A stretch of DNA of 8,307 nucleotides from Methanobacteriota archaeon (GTDB lineage: Archaea; Thermoplasmatota; Thermoplasmata; RBG-16-68-12): assembly GCA_005879015.1 (NCBI GenBank), contig VBMC01000054.1:1-8307 (forward strand). Direction: 5' to 3'. The stretch's first letter is position 1. Each line of letters starts with the position of its first letter. The translations under genes and the position numbers were made by a program. This document shows, piece by piece, positions 1 to 5,753 of this stretch. The notes below the pieces were generated by a model. The model was not told the origin of the DNA. It saw nothing but the letters and a program-made list of their open reading frames with translations, and searched no databases.

Positions 1-233
1 ACGAGGGCGAAGAGGACGATGTTCAGGTAGAGGACCGGCGGCGTCCGCAACAGGTTCAGGAAGGCCGCATACGCGGACTCACCGGCTCGAAGTTGGACGA
101 GCATGTTCAGGAGGACGAGGCCGTACAGGGCGCAGACGACGCCGCCCGCTTCCCGCAGCTGGAACATCAGGTATCGCCGGTTCCGAAGCCACCAGCCCGG
201 GCGGCGCTTCCAGGCGTACTCTCGGCCGGTCAT
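1..233 (-). CDS. frdC: Fumarate reductase membrane anchor subunit C, partial (runs off the left edge)
   Basis: Only the first 77 residues lie in the window; the 3' end is beyond base 1. The protein is one of two small membrane anchors that carry electrons between quinol and the FrdAB head. What I see: a basic N-terminus with WW at residues 14-15, then Y21, L26-R27-E28, a first membrane helix at about 29-47, and a second starting near 66 after a short loop. This pattern matches my recollection of E. coli FrdC (a WWKK..FYRFYMLREG-like stretch, and an AW/AY..FL..L...P loop). E28 aligns with FrdC Glu29, a residue implicated in quinol proton transfer in that family. No heme-ligand histidine is seen in the visible part, as expected for this type. 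The ATG at 233 follows the frdB stop by four bases and has a GGTGAT ribosome site at 242-237. A gene for FrdD probably follows outside the window. Confidence 0.8.
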   Translation of the reverse strand, partial: MTGREYAWKRRPGWWLRNRRYLMFQLREAGGVVCALYGLVLLNMLVQLRAGESAYAAFLNLLRTPPVLYLNIVLFAL

Positions 234-236
234 CGC

Positions 237-242
237 ATCACC
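237..242 (-). promoter_or_regulatory. Ribosome binding site of frdC
   Basis: GGTGAT on the minus strand, three bases before the ATG at 233 and overlapping the frdB stop codon. It fixes the frdC start and implies translational coupling to frdB, since the only other nearby ATG (238) meets a stop after two codons. Confidence 0.55.
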
Positions 243-984
243 GCGACGAAGAGCCGGGCATCAGGAGCCGGCGCATGTGTCGCATCGTCGCCAGGAATTT
301 CAGGGTCTGAATCGCCGCGGCCGGATCCACGTCCTTCGGGCAGACGACGGAGCACTCGCCCACGAAGGTGCATTCCCAGACGCCCGCCTTCGTGTTCAAC
401 CGCGCGAGGCGCGCGTCCGCTCCCTCGTCCCGCGTGTCGCGGTTGTATCGGAGGGCGAGGGCCGACGCCGCGGGCCCGACGAACTCCGGACTCGACCCGA
501 AGACGGGACAGGCCGCGTAGCAGAGCATGCAGTTGATGCACAGGCTCTGTTGCCGGTAGGCCTCCACGTCCTCCGGATATTGAACGTACTCCTTCCTGAG
601 GTCCCCCCAGTCCTTCCGGACGATATACGGCGTCACGGAAGCGAGCTTCCTCAGGAAATCGTCGAAGTCCACGACCAGGTCTTTGAGGATCGGGAAATTG
701 GACAGGGGTTCGACGGTCACCGCGCCCCTGTGGACGTCGCGGACGTACGTGCCGCACGTGAGCCGGGGCTGGCCGTTCACGTCCGCGCCGCAGGATCCGC
801 AGATGCCCATGCGGCACGACCAGCGGAACGTGAGGGTCGGGTCGATGTGATCCTTGATGTAATTCAGGCCGTCCAGGACCACCATGTCGTTCCGGTACGG
901 GATCGTGTATTCCTGGAACGTGGGCCGACCGCCGGATTCTGGCCGGTACCGCTTCACTCGAAAGACGACGTCCGATGCGGCCAT
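238..984 (-). CDS. frdB: Fumarate reductase iron-sulfur subunit
   Basis: A 248-residue electron-transfer subunit that carries three Fe-S clusters between the flavin of FrdA and the membrane quinone site. Visible ligands: C57, C62, C65 and C77 for the plant-type [2Fe-2S] domain (SCRMGICGSCG, then C77). The motif CINCMLCYAACP supplies C149, C152 and C155 for [4Fe-4S] and C159 for [3Fe-4S]. The motif CTFVGECSVVCP supplies C205 and C211 ([3Fe-4S]) and C215 ([4Fe-4S]). All eleven expected cysteines are present. The stretches YNRDTRDEG and KDVDPAAAIQ are much closer to E. coli FrdB than to mitochondrial-type SdhB as I recall them. Length is normal for the family. The ATG at 984 shares one base with the TGA of frdA (TGATG), so the two are translationally coupled. 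The short C-terminal tail (LLMPGSSSR) is unremarkable. This gene looks fully intact, in contrast with frdA. Confidence 0.93.
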   Translation of the reverse strand: MAASDVVFRVKRYRPESGGRPTFQEYTIPYRNDMVVLDGLNYIKDHIDPTLTFRWSCRMGICGSCGADVNGQPRLTCGTYVRDVHRGAVTVEPLSNFPILKDLVVDFDDFLRKLASVTPYIVRKDWGDLRKEYVQYPEDVEAYRQQSLCINCMLCYAACPVFGSSPEFVGPAASALALRYNRDTRDEGADARLARLNTKAGVWECTFVGECSVVCPKDVDPAAAIQTLKFLATMRHMRRLLMPGSSSR

Positions 985-2561
985 CAGTACTTCCTCTCCA
1001 CCGGTTCCCACTTCGTGACCGTCACGGGCACGTAGTCGATCCGCGGAGGTCCGTCCGTGCGGAATGCGAGCGTGTGCTTCAGGTAGTTCGCATCGTCCCG
1101 CTGCGGAAAGTCCGTGCGGCTGTGCGCGCCCCGGGACTCGCGGCGATTCCGCGCGCTGTGCGCGATCGCCAACGCAACGTCGAGCATGAAATCCAGCTCG
1201 AGGACGGCCGTCAGTTCCGTATTGAAGACACGATCCTTGTCCGCGAGCCCCACCGCGGCGAATCGGTCCCGAATCTTCCCCAGCATGCCGCAGGCGTCGC
1301 CCAGGGCGGAGTCCTCGCGAAAGATCCCGACATCGCGCTCCATGAGCTGCTGCATCTCGACCCGCAGACCCGCGACGGTCTCCTTCGCGCGCTCCCGGCC
1401 CAGGAGGCCGTCGAACACGCGGGCCTCCTCCTTCTTCAGGGCCTCCCTCGCGGCGCCCCCCCGCGGGTAGCTCGCCTTCTTTTTCGCGAAGGCGGCCGCG
1501 GCGATCCCGCACGCGGCGCCGAAGACCAGGCATTCGCTCAGGCTGTTCGAGCCGAGCCGGTTCGCGCCGTTGATCGAGACGCAGGCGGTCTCTCCGACGG
1601 CGTACAGGCCGGGCAACGTCGTCTCGCCCTTCCCATTCGTCGACACGCCGCCCATGATGTAGTGCTGCCCCGGCCGCACCGGGATAAGTTCGTGGATTGG
1701 GTCGAGTCCCATGTATTTCTCCACGAGCTCGCGGACCATCGGGATCCGTTCGTTGATCTTCTTCGCGCCGAGATGCCGCAGGTCGAGTCCCAGGTACAGG
1801 CCATATGGTCCTTCGAACGCCCGACCCGCCTTCATCTCCTGGACCATCGCGCGGGAGAGGATGTCTCGCGGCCCGAGCTCCATTTTGCCGGGCAGGTAGC
1901 GCTGCATGTAGCGTTCGCCCTCCTTGTTGACGAGGTACCCGCCCTCGCCGCGGGCGGCCTCCGTGATGAGGATGCCGGTGCCCGGGAGGCACGTCGGATG
2001 GAACTGGACCATCTCCATGTCCTTCAGCGGGACGCCCGCCCGGTAGGCGAGCGCCATCCCGTCTCCCGTCTTGATGAAGCCGTTCGTCGTGAATTCGTAC
2101 ACGCGACCGCAGCCGCCCGTCGCGAGGATCGTGGCCTTGCCCTGGATCGCGACCATCGTCCCGCCGCGCAGGTTCATGGCGACGACGCCGGTACACGCAC
2201 CACCGTCGACGATGAGGCTCGTGACGAAGTACTCGTCGAACCGATGGATGCGGTCGTACTTCATCGACGTCTGGAAGAGCGTGTGGAGGATGTGGAAGCC
2301 GACCTTGTCCGCCGCGAACGCGGTGCGCTTGACGGACATCCCGCCGAAGGCGCGTTGGCTCACGCGGCCGTCCGGGTCGCGGGACCAAGGACAGCCCCAA
2401 TGCTCGAGTTGGATGATCTCCTTCGGGCACCGTGCGACGAAGAACTCGACCGCGTCGAGGGCGATCGTCAACTCCGGATCCGATTCCGCGGCCGCAATGG
2501 CGGCGCGAAGACCCGCTGCGCCTCCACCGACGACGACGATGTCGAAGGAGGTCCGTTCCAC
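984..2561 (-). CDS. frdA: Fumarate reductase/succinate dehydrogenase flavoprotein subunit lacking the covalent-FAD loop
   Basis: Catalytic flavoprotein interconverting fumarate and succinate; 525 residues. The N-terminal dinucleotide-binding motif is present (VVVGGGAAGLRAA, 9-21). So are the active-site residues as aligned to E. coli: H188 in QFHPTCLPG (Ec H232), R232 in LGPRD (R287), H300 in GQHYIMGG (H355) and R335 in GANRLGSNSL (R390). The C-terminal helical domain with HSARNRRESRGAH and RDDANYLKHTLAF is also complete. From remembered E. coli FrdA, L35 aligns with L35 but the next residue, D36, aligns with D81. About 45 residues are therefore absent, including RSHTVAAEGG with the histidine that binds FAD covalently. 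A second gap of about 11 residues, at 223-226, is ordinary family variation. The start is a GTG at 2561 with no Shine-Dalgarno but a TATA-like box 27 bases upstream, suggesting a leaderless mRNA. Identity is certain; function as encoded is doubtful. Confidence 0.92.
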   Translation of the reverse strand: MERTSFDIVVVGGGAAGLRAAIAAAESDPELTIALDAVEFFVARCPKEIIQLEHWGCPWSRDPDGRVSQRAFGGMSVKRTAFAADKVGFHILHTLFQTSMKYDRIHRFDEYFVTSLIVDGGACTGVVAMNLRGGTMVAIQGKATILATGGCGRVYEFTTNGFIKTGDGMALAYRAGVPLKDMEMVQFHPTCLPGTGILITEAARGEGGYLVNKEGERYMQRYLPGKMELGPRDILSRAMVQEMKAGRAFEGPYGLYLGLDLRHLGAKKINERIPMVRELVEKYMGLDPIHELIPVRPGQHYIMGGVSTNGKGETTLPGLYAVGETACVSINGANRLGSNSLSECLVFGAACGIAAAAFAKKKASYPRGGAAREALKKEEARVFDGLLGRERAKETVAGLRVEMQQLMERDVGIFREDSALGDACGMLGKIRDRFAAVGLADKDRVFNTELTAVLELDFMLDVALAIAHSARNRRESRGAHSRTDFPQRDDANYLKHTLAFRTDGPPRIDYVPVTVTKWEPVERKY

Positions 2562-2600
2562 GGAGTCCGGAAATCCGGTGGAAGAATAAGCTTTTGGAAC
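2561..2600 (-). promoter_or_regulatory. Archaeal-type promoter of the frd operon, leaderless arrangement
   Basis: On the minus strand the sequence GTTCCAAAAG (2600-2591) followed by CTTATTC resembles a BRE plus TATA box. The AT-rich core is centred about 27 bases before the GTG at 2561, the spacing at which an archaeal transcript starts at or next to the start codon. No Shine-Dalgarno lies between. The identical ten bases precede the gene at 4925, at nearly the same distance. A perfect dyad CCGGA-AA-TCCGG (2567-2578) sits between the box and the start and could be an operator. Confidence 0.5.
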
Positions 2601-2611
2601 GTACCGCGAAA

Positions 2612-2640
2612 GCCTCGAGTATCCCGAGGCATTGACTCGA
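2612..2640. repeat. Overlapping inverted repeats in the frd/ABC divergent region
   Basis: Two mutually exclusive dyads overlap here: GCCTCG (2612-2617) with CGAGGC (2625-2630), and TCGAGT (2615-2620) with ACTCGA (2635-2640). They lie just upstream of the frd promoter and about 110 bases upstream of the ABC ATPase start. They could be a regulator site or chance in GC-rich DNA. The rest of the 190-base divergent region shows only a weaker CCCC/GGGG hairpin near 2660-2675. Confidence 0.3.
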
Positions 2641-2751
2641 ATCGCATTGGGCGCATCTCCCCCGAGGAGGGGCTTGTTTCCTCGGTGGCAGGACTTGACG
2701 CCTCGACGTGCGCGGAACCCTCAAGTAGCCCGGTCGATTTGGGCGCGCTTC

Positions 2752-3636
2752 ATGGAGGTCGTCCGCGTCGAGGACCTTGGGAAAACTTACCCCGGCGGGA
2801 CGAAGGCCCTCGAGGGCGTCTCCTTCTCGATCCAGAAGGGCGAGATCTTCTGCTTGCTCGGCCGCAACGGCGCGGGGAAGACGACGCTCCTACGAATTCT
2901 CGCCACACAACTGAAGCCGACGGTCGGCCGGGCGTTCGTCCTCGGCCACGACGTGCTGCAGGATCCGAAGGCGATCCGTCCGCACATCGCGGTCGTCCCG
3001 CAAGAGGCCAGGCCGCAGATGCTCCTGTCGCCGTACGATCACATCCTTTACTTCTGCCTGATCCGCGGCCGCTCGCGAGCGGAGGCGCGCGAACGGACCC
3101 GCAAGGTCATGGACGATCTGGGACTTTGGGAACATCGCGACAAGCTCGCCTCGGACTTGTCGGGCGGCCTCCGCCAGCGGCTGATCATCGCGATGGCGCT
3201 GGTCGCGGACCCGGAGGTCCTGTTCCTCGACGAGCCGACGATCGGCCTCGATCCGCTTGGTCGGCGTTCGGTCTGGCACATGTTGAGGGAACTCACGCGG
3301 AAAGGCGCGACGATCCTCTTGACGACGCACTACCTCGACGAGGCGGAGATGCTCGCAGACGACCTTCTCATCGTGGACAAGGGACGGACCGCCTTCCTCG
3401 GGACCGTGGAGGCGGCGAAAGGGGACACCGGCGTCGGGATGCGCGTGATTGTCGAGCCGCCGGCCGGGAACGGAACAGCCCCGCCCGAGGTCCTCGAACC
3501 CCGATCCGCGGAGGAGGTCCTCGCCATCGTCGAGCGCGGCCTCCGGGAGAAGCGCAAGGTCACGTTCAAGCCGGCGAGCCTGGAAGAGGCGTTCATCAAG
3601 ATCGTGGGGGGATCGATTGAAGTCGAGGCTACGTGA
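2752..3636 (+). CDS. ABC-2 type exporter, ATP-binding protein (DrrA/CcmA-like)
   Basis: A 294-residue ATPase that would energise the permease encoded next to it. Motifs: Walker A GRNGAGKTT at 37-45, Q-loop Q84 in VVPQE, signature LSGGLRQRL at 136-144, Walker B VLFLDE at 156-161 followed by PTIGLD, and switch histidine H193 in TTHYLDEAE. All catalytic residues are present. The C-terminal 80 residues form the short accessory region usual in daunorubicin/drug-type (DrrA) and Nod-type exporter ATPases, ending in KPASLEEAFIKIVGG. The start is chosen as the ATG at 2752 because MEVVRVEDLGKTYPGG is the usual N-terminus. The frame is open upstream to 2632, but that stretch is Arg/Pro-rich and unlike the family. 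No ribosome site precedes 2752, so a short-leader or leaderless mRNA is possible, though I see no clear TATA box. The substrate cannot be told from the sequence. Confidence 0.9.
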   Translation: MEVVRVEDLGKTYPGGTKALEGVSFSIQKGEIFCLLGRNGAGKTTLLRILATQLKPTVGRAFVLGHDVLQDPKAIRPHIAVVPQEARPQMLLSPYDHILYFCLIRGRSRAEARERTRKVMDDLGLWEHRDKLASDLSGGLRQRLIIAMALVADPEVLFLDEPTIGLDPLGRRSVWHMLRELTRKGATILLTTHYLDEAEMLADDLLIVDKGRTAFLGTVEAAKGDTGVGMRVIVEPPAGNGTAPPEVLEPRSAEEVLAIVERGLREKRKVTFKPASLEEAFIKIVGGSIEVEAT

Positions 3637-4360
3637 GGCCCTCTACATCGGACTGTTCGACGCCTTGCCGCTCCTCCGGGACCCGATGCTCCTCGTCGTG
3701 ATCAGCCTCTTCTCGTTCCTGCCGGTCATCTTCATCTTCGTGTTCGCGGACCAAAAGTCCGCGGTCCAATCGCTCGTCGGGGCCATCGTGCTGACCTTCT
3801 CCTTCACCGGCCTGTTCGCGTCCCAAAGCGTGTACTTCAACAAGCAGTGGTTCCGCTTCCAGGACATGTTGGTCGCTTCGAAAGTGTCTCCCGCCTCGTA
3901 CGCGGTCGGACTCTCCGTGAGCGGCCTCGTCGTCGCCCTCCCGGGCGTCTTGGTCGCCCTTGTGCTGCTTCTGTTATCCGGCCCGACCAGTGTGGTGGGC
4001 ATCTTCCTCCTTATAGCGACGTCCTTGATCCTCTGGATCGGCCTCGTGTTCGTGGGATTCGCCATCGGGGCCACGACGAAGAACGCGCGGCGCGCGAACT
4101 CGATCCCGCAGGTCCTCAGCATCGCGATGGGCTTCCTGCCGCCGGTGTACTATCCCCTCGCGAGGTTGGACGCGTACCCGATCGCGAAGGCGTTTGCCAT
4201 GCTGATCCCGACGACCCACGCGGCGCAGCTCGCGAAGTACTATTTCGGCCTCATCGTGATCCCGGACTGGGAGGTCGCGCTCGGATGGGCCTACCTGCTC
4301 GGCTTCGCCGCGCTCATGGGCTTCCTCGCGTCGCGACGGGCGCATTGGGTCGACCCGTAG
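3617..4360 (+). CDS. ABC-2 type transporter permease
   Basis: A 247-residue integral membrane protein, the likely partner of the ATPase just upstream, whose gene it overlaps by 20 bases. Six hydrophobic segments are visible, at about 24-44, 50-72, 95-120, 125-152, 162-182 and 219-238. A cytoplasmic-looking loop lies between the second and third (FNKQWFRFQDMLVASKVSP), and a conserved-looking NSIPQVLSIAMGFLPPVYYPL stretch occurs before the last extracellular loop. This topology and length are typical of ABC-2 permeases that work as dimers with one ATPase type. The start is inferred as TTG at 3617, preceded by the G-rich GGGGGGATC (3606-3614), a partial match to an extended ribosome site. An upstream continuation in this frame is Arg/Ser-rich and antisense-like, so it was discarded. 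Coupled translation with the ATPase is likely. The exported substrate is unknown. Confidence 0.85.
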   Translation: MKSRLREALYIGLFDALPLLRDPMLLVVISLFSFLPVIFIFVFADQKSAVQSLVGAIVLTFSFTGLFASQSVYFNKQWFRFQDMLVASKVSPASYAVGLSVSGLVVALPGVLVALVLLLLSGPTSVVGIFLLIATSLILWIGLVFVGFAIGATTKNARRANSIPQVLSIAMGFLPPVYYPLARLDAYPIAKAFAMLIPTTHAAQLAKYYFGLIVIPDWEVALGWAYLLGFAALMGFLASRRAHWVDP

Positions 4361-4372
4361 CCCCGCCAGGGG
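4361..4372. terminator. Small hairpin between convergent genes
   Basis: CCCC-GCCA-GGGG immediately after the permease stop, within the 37-base gap separating it from the convergent gene ending at 4398. There is no T-run, so a termination role is only a guess. Confidence 0.2.
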
Positions 4373-4397
4373 AGGCGGATCGACCCCGGACCCGGGA

Positions 4398-4925
4398 TCA
4401 GGCTCTCCGACCCGAGCCCACCGCGGGCACGCGCGCGCGGACCGGCACGGGACTCGGCAGGCGGGCACCCACCTCGATGAGGACGCAGGCAGCCATCGCG
4501 GTCAGGAATCCATATCCGATGGCGATCGCAGCGTTGCCGCCCGGTGCCTGCTGGTTGAATTGGTACGCGGCGACGTACAGCAGCCCGGCGTAGAGCAGGA
4601 GGACGAGGACCCCGAAGGTGCCGAAGTGTCGGGTCTTCTCCCCGATCCCGCCAATCGCGATCGCGGCAGCCACGCACACCAGGAGCGAACCGAACGCGAT
4701 CCAGAGATACGGACCCGAGACGAGCGTGTTCAGGAGGTCCGTCGCCTGGACGCCGGTGTACGGGCCGGCGGGCAGTGCGGGTTGGTTCCCCGAAAGGGTG
4801 AACCACGTGAAGTACGTCATCATCGACGGAAACACGAGGTTCCCGAAGAGGCTCACGAGCAAGAGCGCGGCGCCGAGGACGAGCAGACCTCGACCGGCTC
4901 CCGAGATTCTCCTCATGACGACCAT
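4398..4925 (-). CDS. Four-helix integral membrane protein, unknown function
   Basis: I do not recognise this 175-residue protein. Four hydrophobic helices are predicted by eye at about 13-33, 72-92, 101-123 and 131-153. A polar loop of some 38 residues lies between the first two (SGNQPALPAGPYTGVQATDLL), and a Pro/Arg-rich C-terminal tail covers 155-175. No catalytic or metal-binding motif stands out, and the single Cys residues at 84 and 147 lie in helices. Two ATGs are possible, 4925 (MVVMRRIS) and 4916 (MRRIS). I chose 4925 because the TATA-like box GGTATTT lies about 28 bases upstream, matching the leaderless spacing of the frd promoter. The frame remains open to 5018, but the added residues are polar and lie upstream of the promoter. 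It is transcribed alone, convergent with the exporter and divergent from the small secreted protein gene. Confidence 0.75.
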   Translation of the reverse strand: MVVMRRISGAGRGLLVLGAALLLVSLFGNLVFPSMMTYFTWFTLSGNQPALPAGPYTGVQATDLLNTLVSGPYLWIAFGSLLVCVAAAIAIGGIGEKTRHFGTFGVLVLLLYAGLLYVAAYQFNQQAPGGNAAIAIGYGFLTAMAACVLIEVGARLPSPVPVRARVPAVGSGRRA

Positions 4926-4966
4926 GACATGTTGAAGCCCGGTATCCGTCAAATACCTTTTGGAAC
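4925..4966 (-). promoter_or_regulatory. Archaeal-type promoter of the four-helix membrane protein gene, with dyad
   Basis: On the minus strand GTTCCAAAAG (4966-4957) is followed by GTATTTG. This repeats the ten bases upstream of frdA, at 41 rather than 39 bases from the start codon. A GGTAT-N7-ATACC inverted repeat (4941-4957) overlaps the TATA-like core and extends toward the expected transcription start, a place where a repressor would act. The remaining 4967-5108, leading to the divergent gene at 5109, shows no clear TATA box for the plus strand. Confidence 0.5.
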
Positions 4967-5093
4967 CTGGTAGCCGGAGGGCACCTCGTAACACCCCGCT
5001 CCGGAATTCGGTCGCCATCTGTGCGAGATTTGGGAATCATCATGGAAAACGGGGATGGGCTCCATCCGTCTCGGCCCGCCCGAGTAAAACCTC

Positions 5094-5102
5094 AGGAGGT
5101 GA
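5094..5102 (+). promoter_or_regulatory. Strong ribosome binding site of the small secreted protein gene
   Basis: AGGAGGTGA is a full nine-base complement to the 16S rRNA 3' end, six bases before the GTG at 5109. It is the strongest ribosome site in the window. It decides the start and shows that this short frame is a real gene. Confidence 0.75.
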
Positions 5103-5108
5103 ACACGA

Positions 5109-5324
5109 GTGAAGACAACGGTCGCCGTCGCCTTGATCGCCATCCTGGCGGTCCTCGTGGCGGGAGCGTTCGCGGTGAACGCGGTGACCGCGTCCGGAAC
5201 CATCGCGTCGACGAATGCGTCGGCGACGGGATCGGTCACCGGCGCGGGCAATTCCACCGCCGGTCACACCTGTGACCGCACGAATGCGACCGCCGCCGCG
5301 AGCGGGTCCACGACCGGAGGTTGA
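5109..5324 (+). CDS. Small secreted or membrane-anchored Ser/Thr/Ala/Gly-rich protein, unknown function
   Basis: A 71-residue protein. Residues 1-4 (MKTT) are followed by a hydrophobic stretch at about 5-23 that can act as a signal peptide or single anchor. The remaining 47 residues are low-complexity, mostly Ala, Ser, Thr and Gly, with a single Cys (C55) in HTCDRT and almost no charge. Three N-glycosylation sequons occur in this tail: N36-A-S, N48-S-T and N59-A-T. This is what one would expect of an archaeal surface-exposed, glycosylated mini-protein, but I recognise no family and assign no function. The GTG start is fixed by the near-perfect ribosome site at 5094. The gene stands alone: it is followed by a terminator, and its upstream neighbour is divergent. 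The strong ribosome site suggests abundant product. Confidence 0.72.
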   Translation: MKTTVAVALIAILAVLVAGAFAVNAVTASGTIASTNASATGSVTGAGNSTAGHTCDRTNATAAASGSTTGG

Positions 5325-5353
5325 GCCCAAGGCCAATGGCCTCCTCCCCACCG

Positions 5354-5387
5354 GGACAGGACGCCCCATTCCCTGTCCCCCTTTTTC
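5354..5387 (+). terminator. Hairpin plus T-run terminator
   Basis: GGGACAGG (5354-5361) pairs perfectly with CCTGTCCC (5373-5380) across an 11-base loop. A five-T run follows at 5383-5387, 60 bases after the stop of the small secreted protein gene. A smaller palindrome AGGCC-AAT-GGCCT lies at 5330-5342. The T-run alone would be enough for archaeal termination; the hairpin makes the case stronger. Confidence 0.6.
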
Positions 5388-5441
5388 CGGGGTCGTCGGC
5401 AAGGTACAACTATCGCAGCGGTCTTGCCCTCGAAGGTCGCG

Positions 5442-5753
5442 GTGGACAGCCTCGAACGAGTCCTGTGGTGGCTGTTTCGGAGCAGCATCGGGGCGGCCAC
5501 CCGGGCCCGGGTCCTGCTCGCGATCCGCGAGGAGCCGCGGAACGCCCAGCAGCTCGCGGGGGCTTTGGTCCTGGACTACAAGACGGTCCGGCACCATCTT
5601 CGCGTCCTCGGGAAGAACGGCCTCGTCACGACCGCGGGGGAGCGGTACGGACAGGTGTACTTCCTCTCTCCCTCCATGGAAAGCCATTGGACCGTCTTCG
5701 AGAGCATCGTGAAGGACATGAAAACCAGAGGTGATCGGCGTGCAGCCAAGTGA
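5442..5753 (+). CDS. Winged-helix transcriptional regulator (ArsR-like fold)
   Basis: A 103-residue DNA-binding protein. After a short amphipathic start (SLERVLWWLFRSS) come helix 1 (TRARVLLAIREEP, 20-32), helix 2 (NAQQLAGAL, 34-42) and the recognition helix (DYKTVRHHLRVLGKNG, 45-60). A wing (LVTTAGERYGQVYFLS, 61-76) and a C-terminal helix (VFESIVKDM) follow. The DYKTV..HL..L..NGL pattern is typical of small archaeal winged-helix regulators. No cysteine pair or other metal-sensing motif is visible. The GTG at 5442 is preferred because a TATA-like ACTATC is centred about 30 bases upstream. A TTG at 5424 in the same frame would add six residues (MPSKVA) and cannot be excluded. The stop overlaps the start of the membrane protein gene by 14 bases, so the pair is co-translated and probably acts together. 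DNA targets are unknown. Confidence 0.8.
   Translation: MDSLERVLWWLFRSSIGAATRARVLLAIREEPRNAQQLAGALVLDYKTVRHHLRVLGKNGLVTTAGERYGQVYFLSPSMESHWTVFESIVKDMKTRGDRRAAK
5728..5736 (+). promoter_or_regulatory. Ribosome binding site inside the regulator gene
   Basis: GAGGTGATC, a nine-base match to the 16S 3' end complement, lies within the last codons of the regulator and three bases before the GTG at 5740. It favours 5740 over the in-frame GTG at 5731, which is itself part of the site. Confidence 0.65.

Noticed and set aside
985..2724. An upstream extension of the frdB frame that would give an 828-residue protein
   Set aside because: Residues before the frdB ATG are a shifted reading of frdA. The TGATG junction and the family N-terminus place the frdB start at 984.
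2562..2751. The possibility that the missing frdA segment is encoded upstream or in another frame (frameshift or misplaced exon)
   Set aside because: No frame on the minus strand between 2562 and 2751 or around the junction encodes an RSHT...GG-like loop; the reading frame is continuous across the gap.
975..3620. A very long plus-strand open frame (881 codons) antisense to frdA and running into the ABC ATPase gene
   Set aside because: Its product is Arg/Pro/Ala-rich without domains, and it overlaps two genes with clear motifs. It is the usual shadow of GC-rich coding DNA.
5021..5275. An alternative plus-strand frame overlapping the small secreted protein gene
   Set aside because: It has no ribosome site and a charged low-complexity product; the strong site at 5094 serves the GTG at 5109 in another frame.
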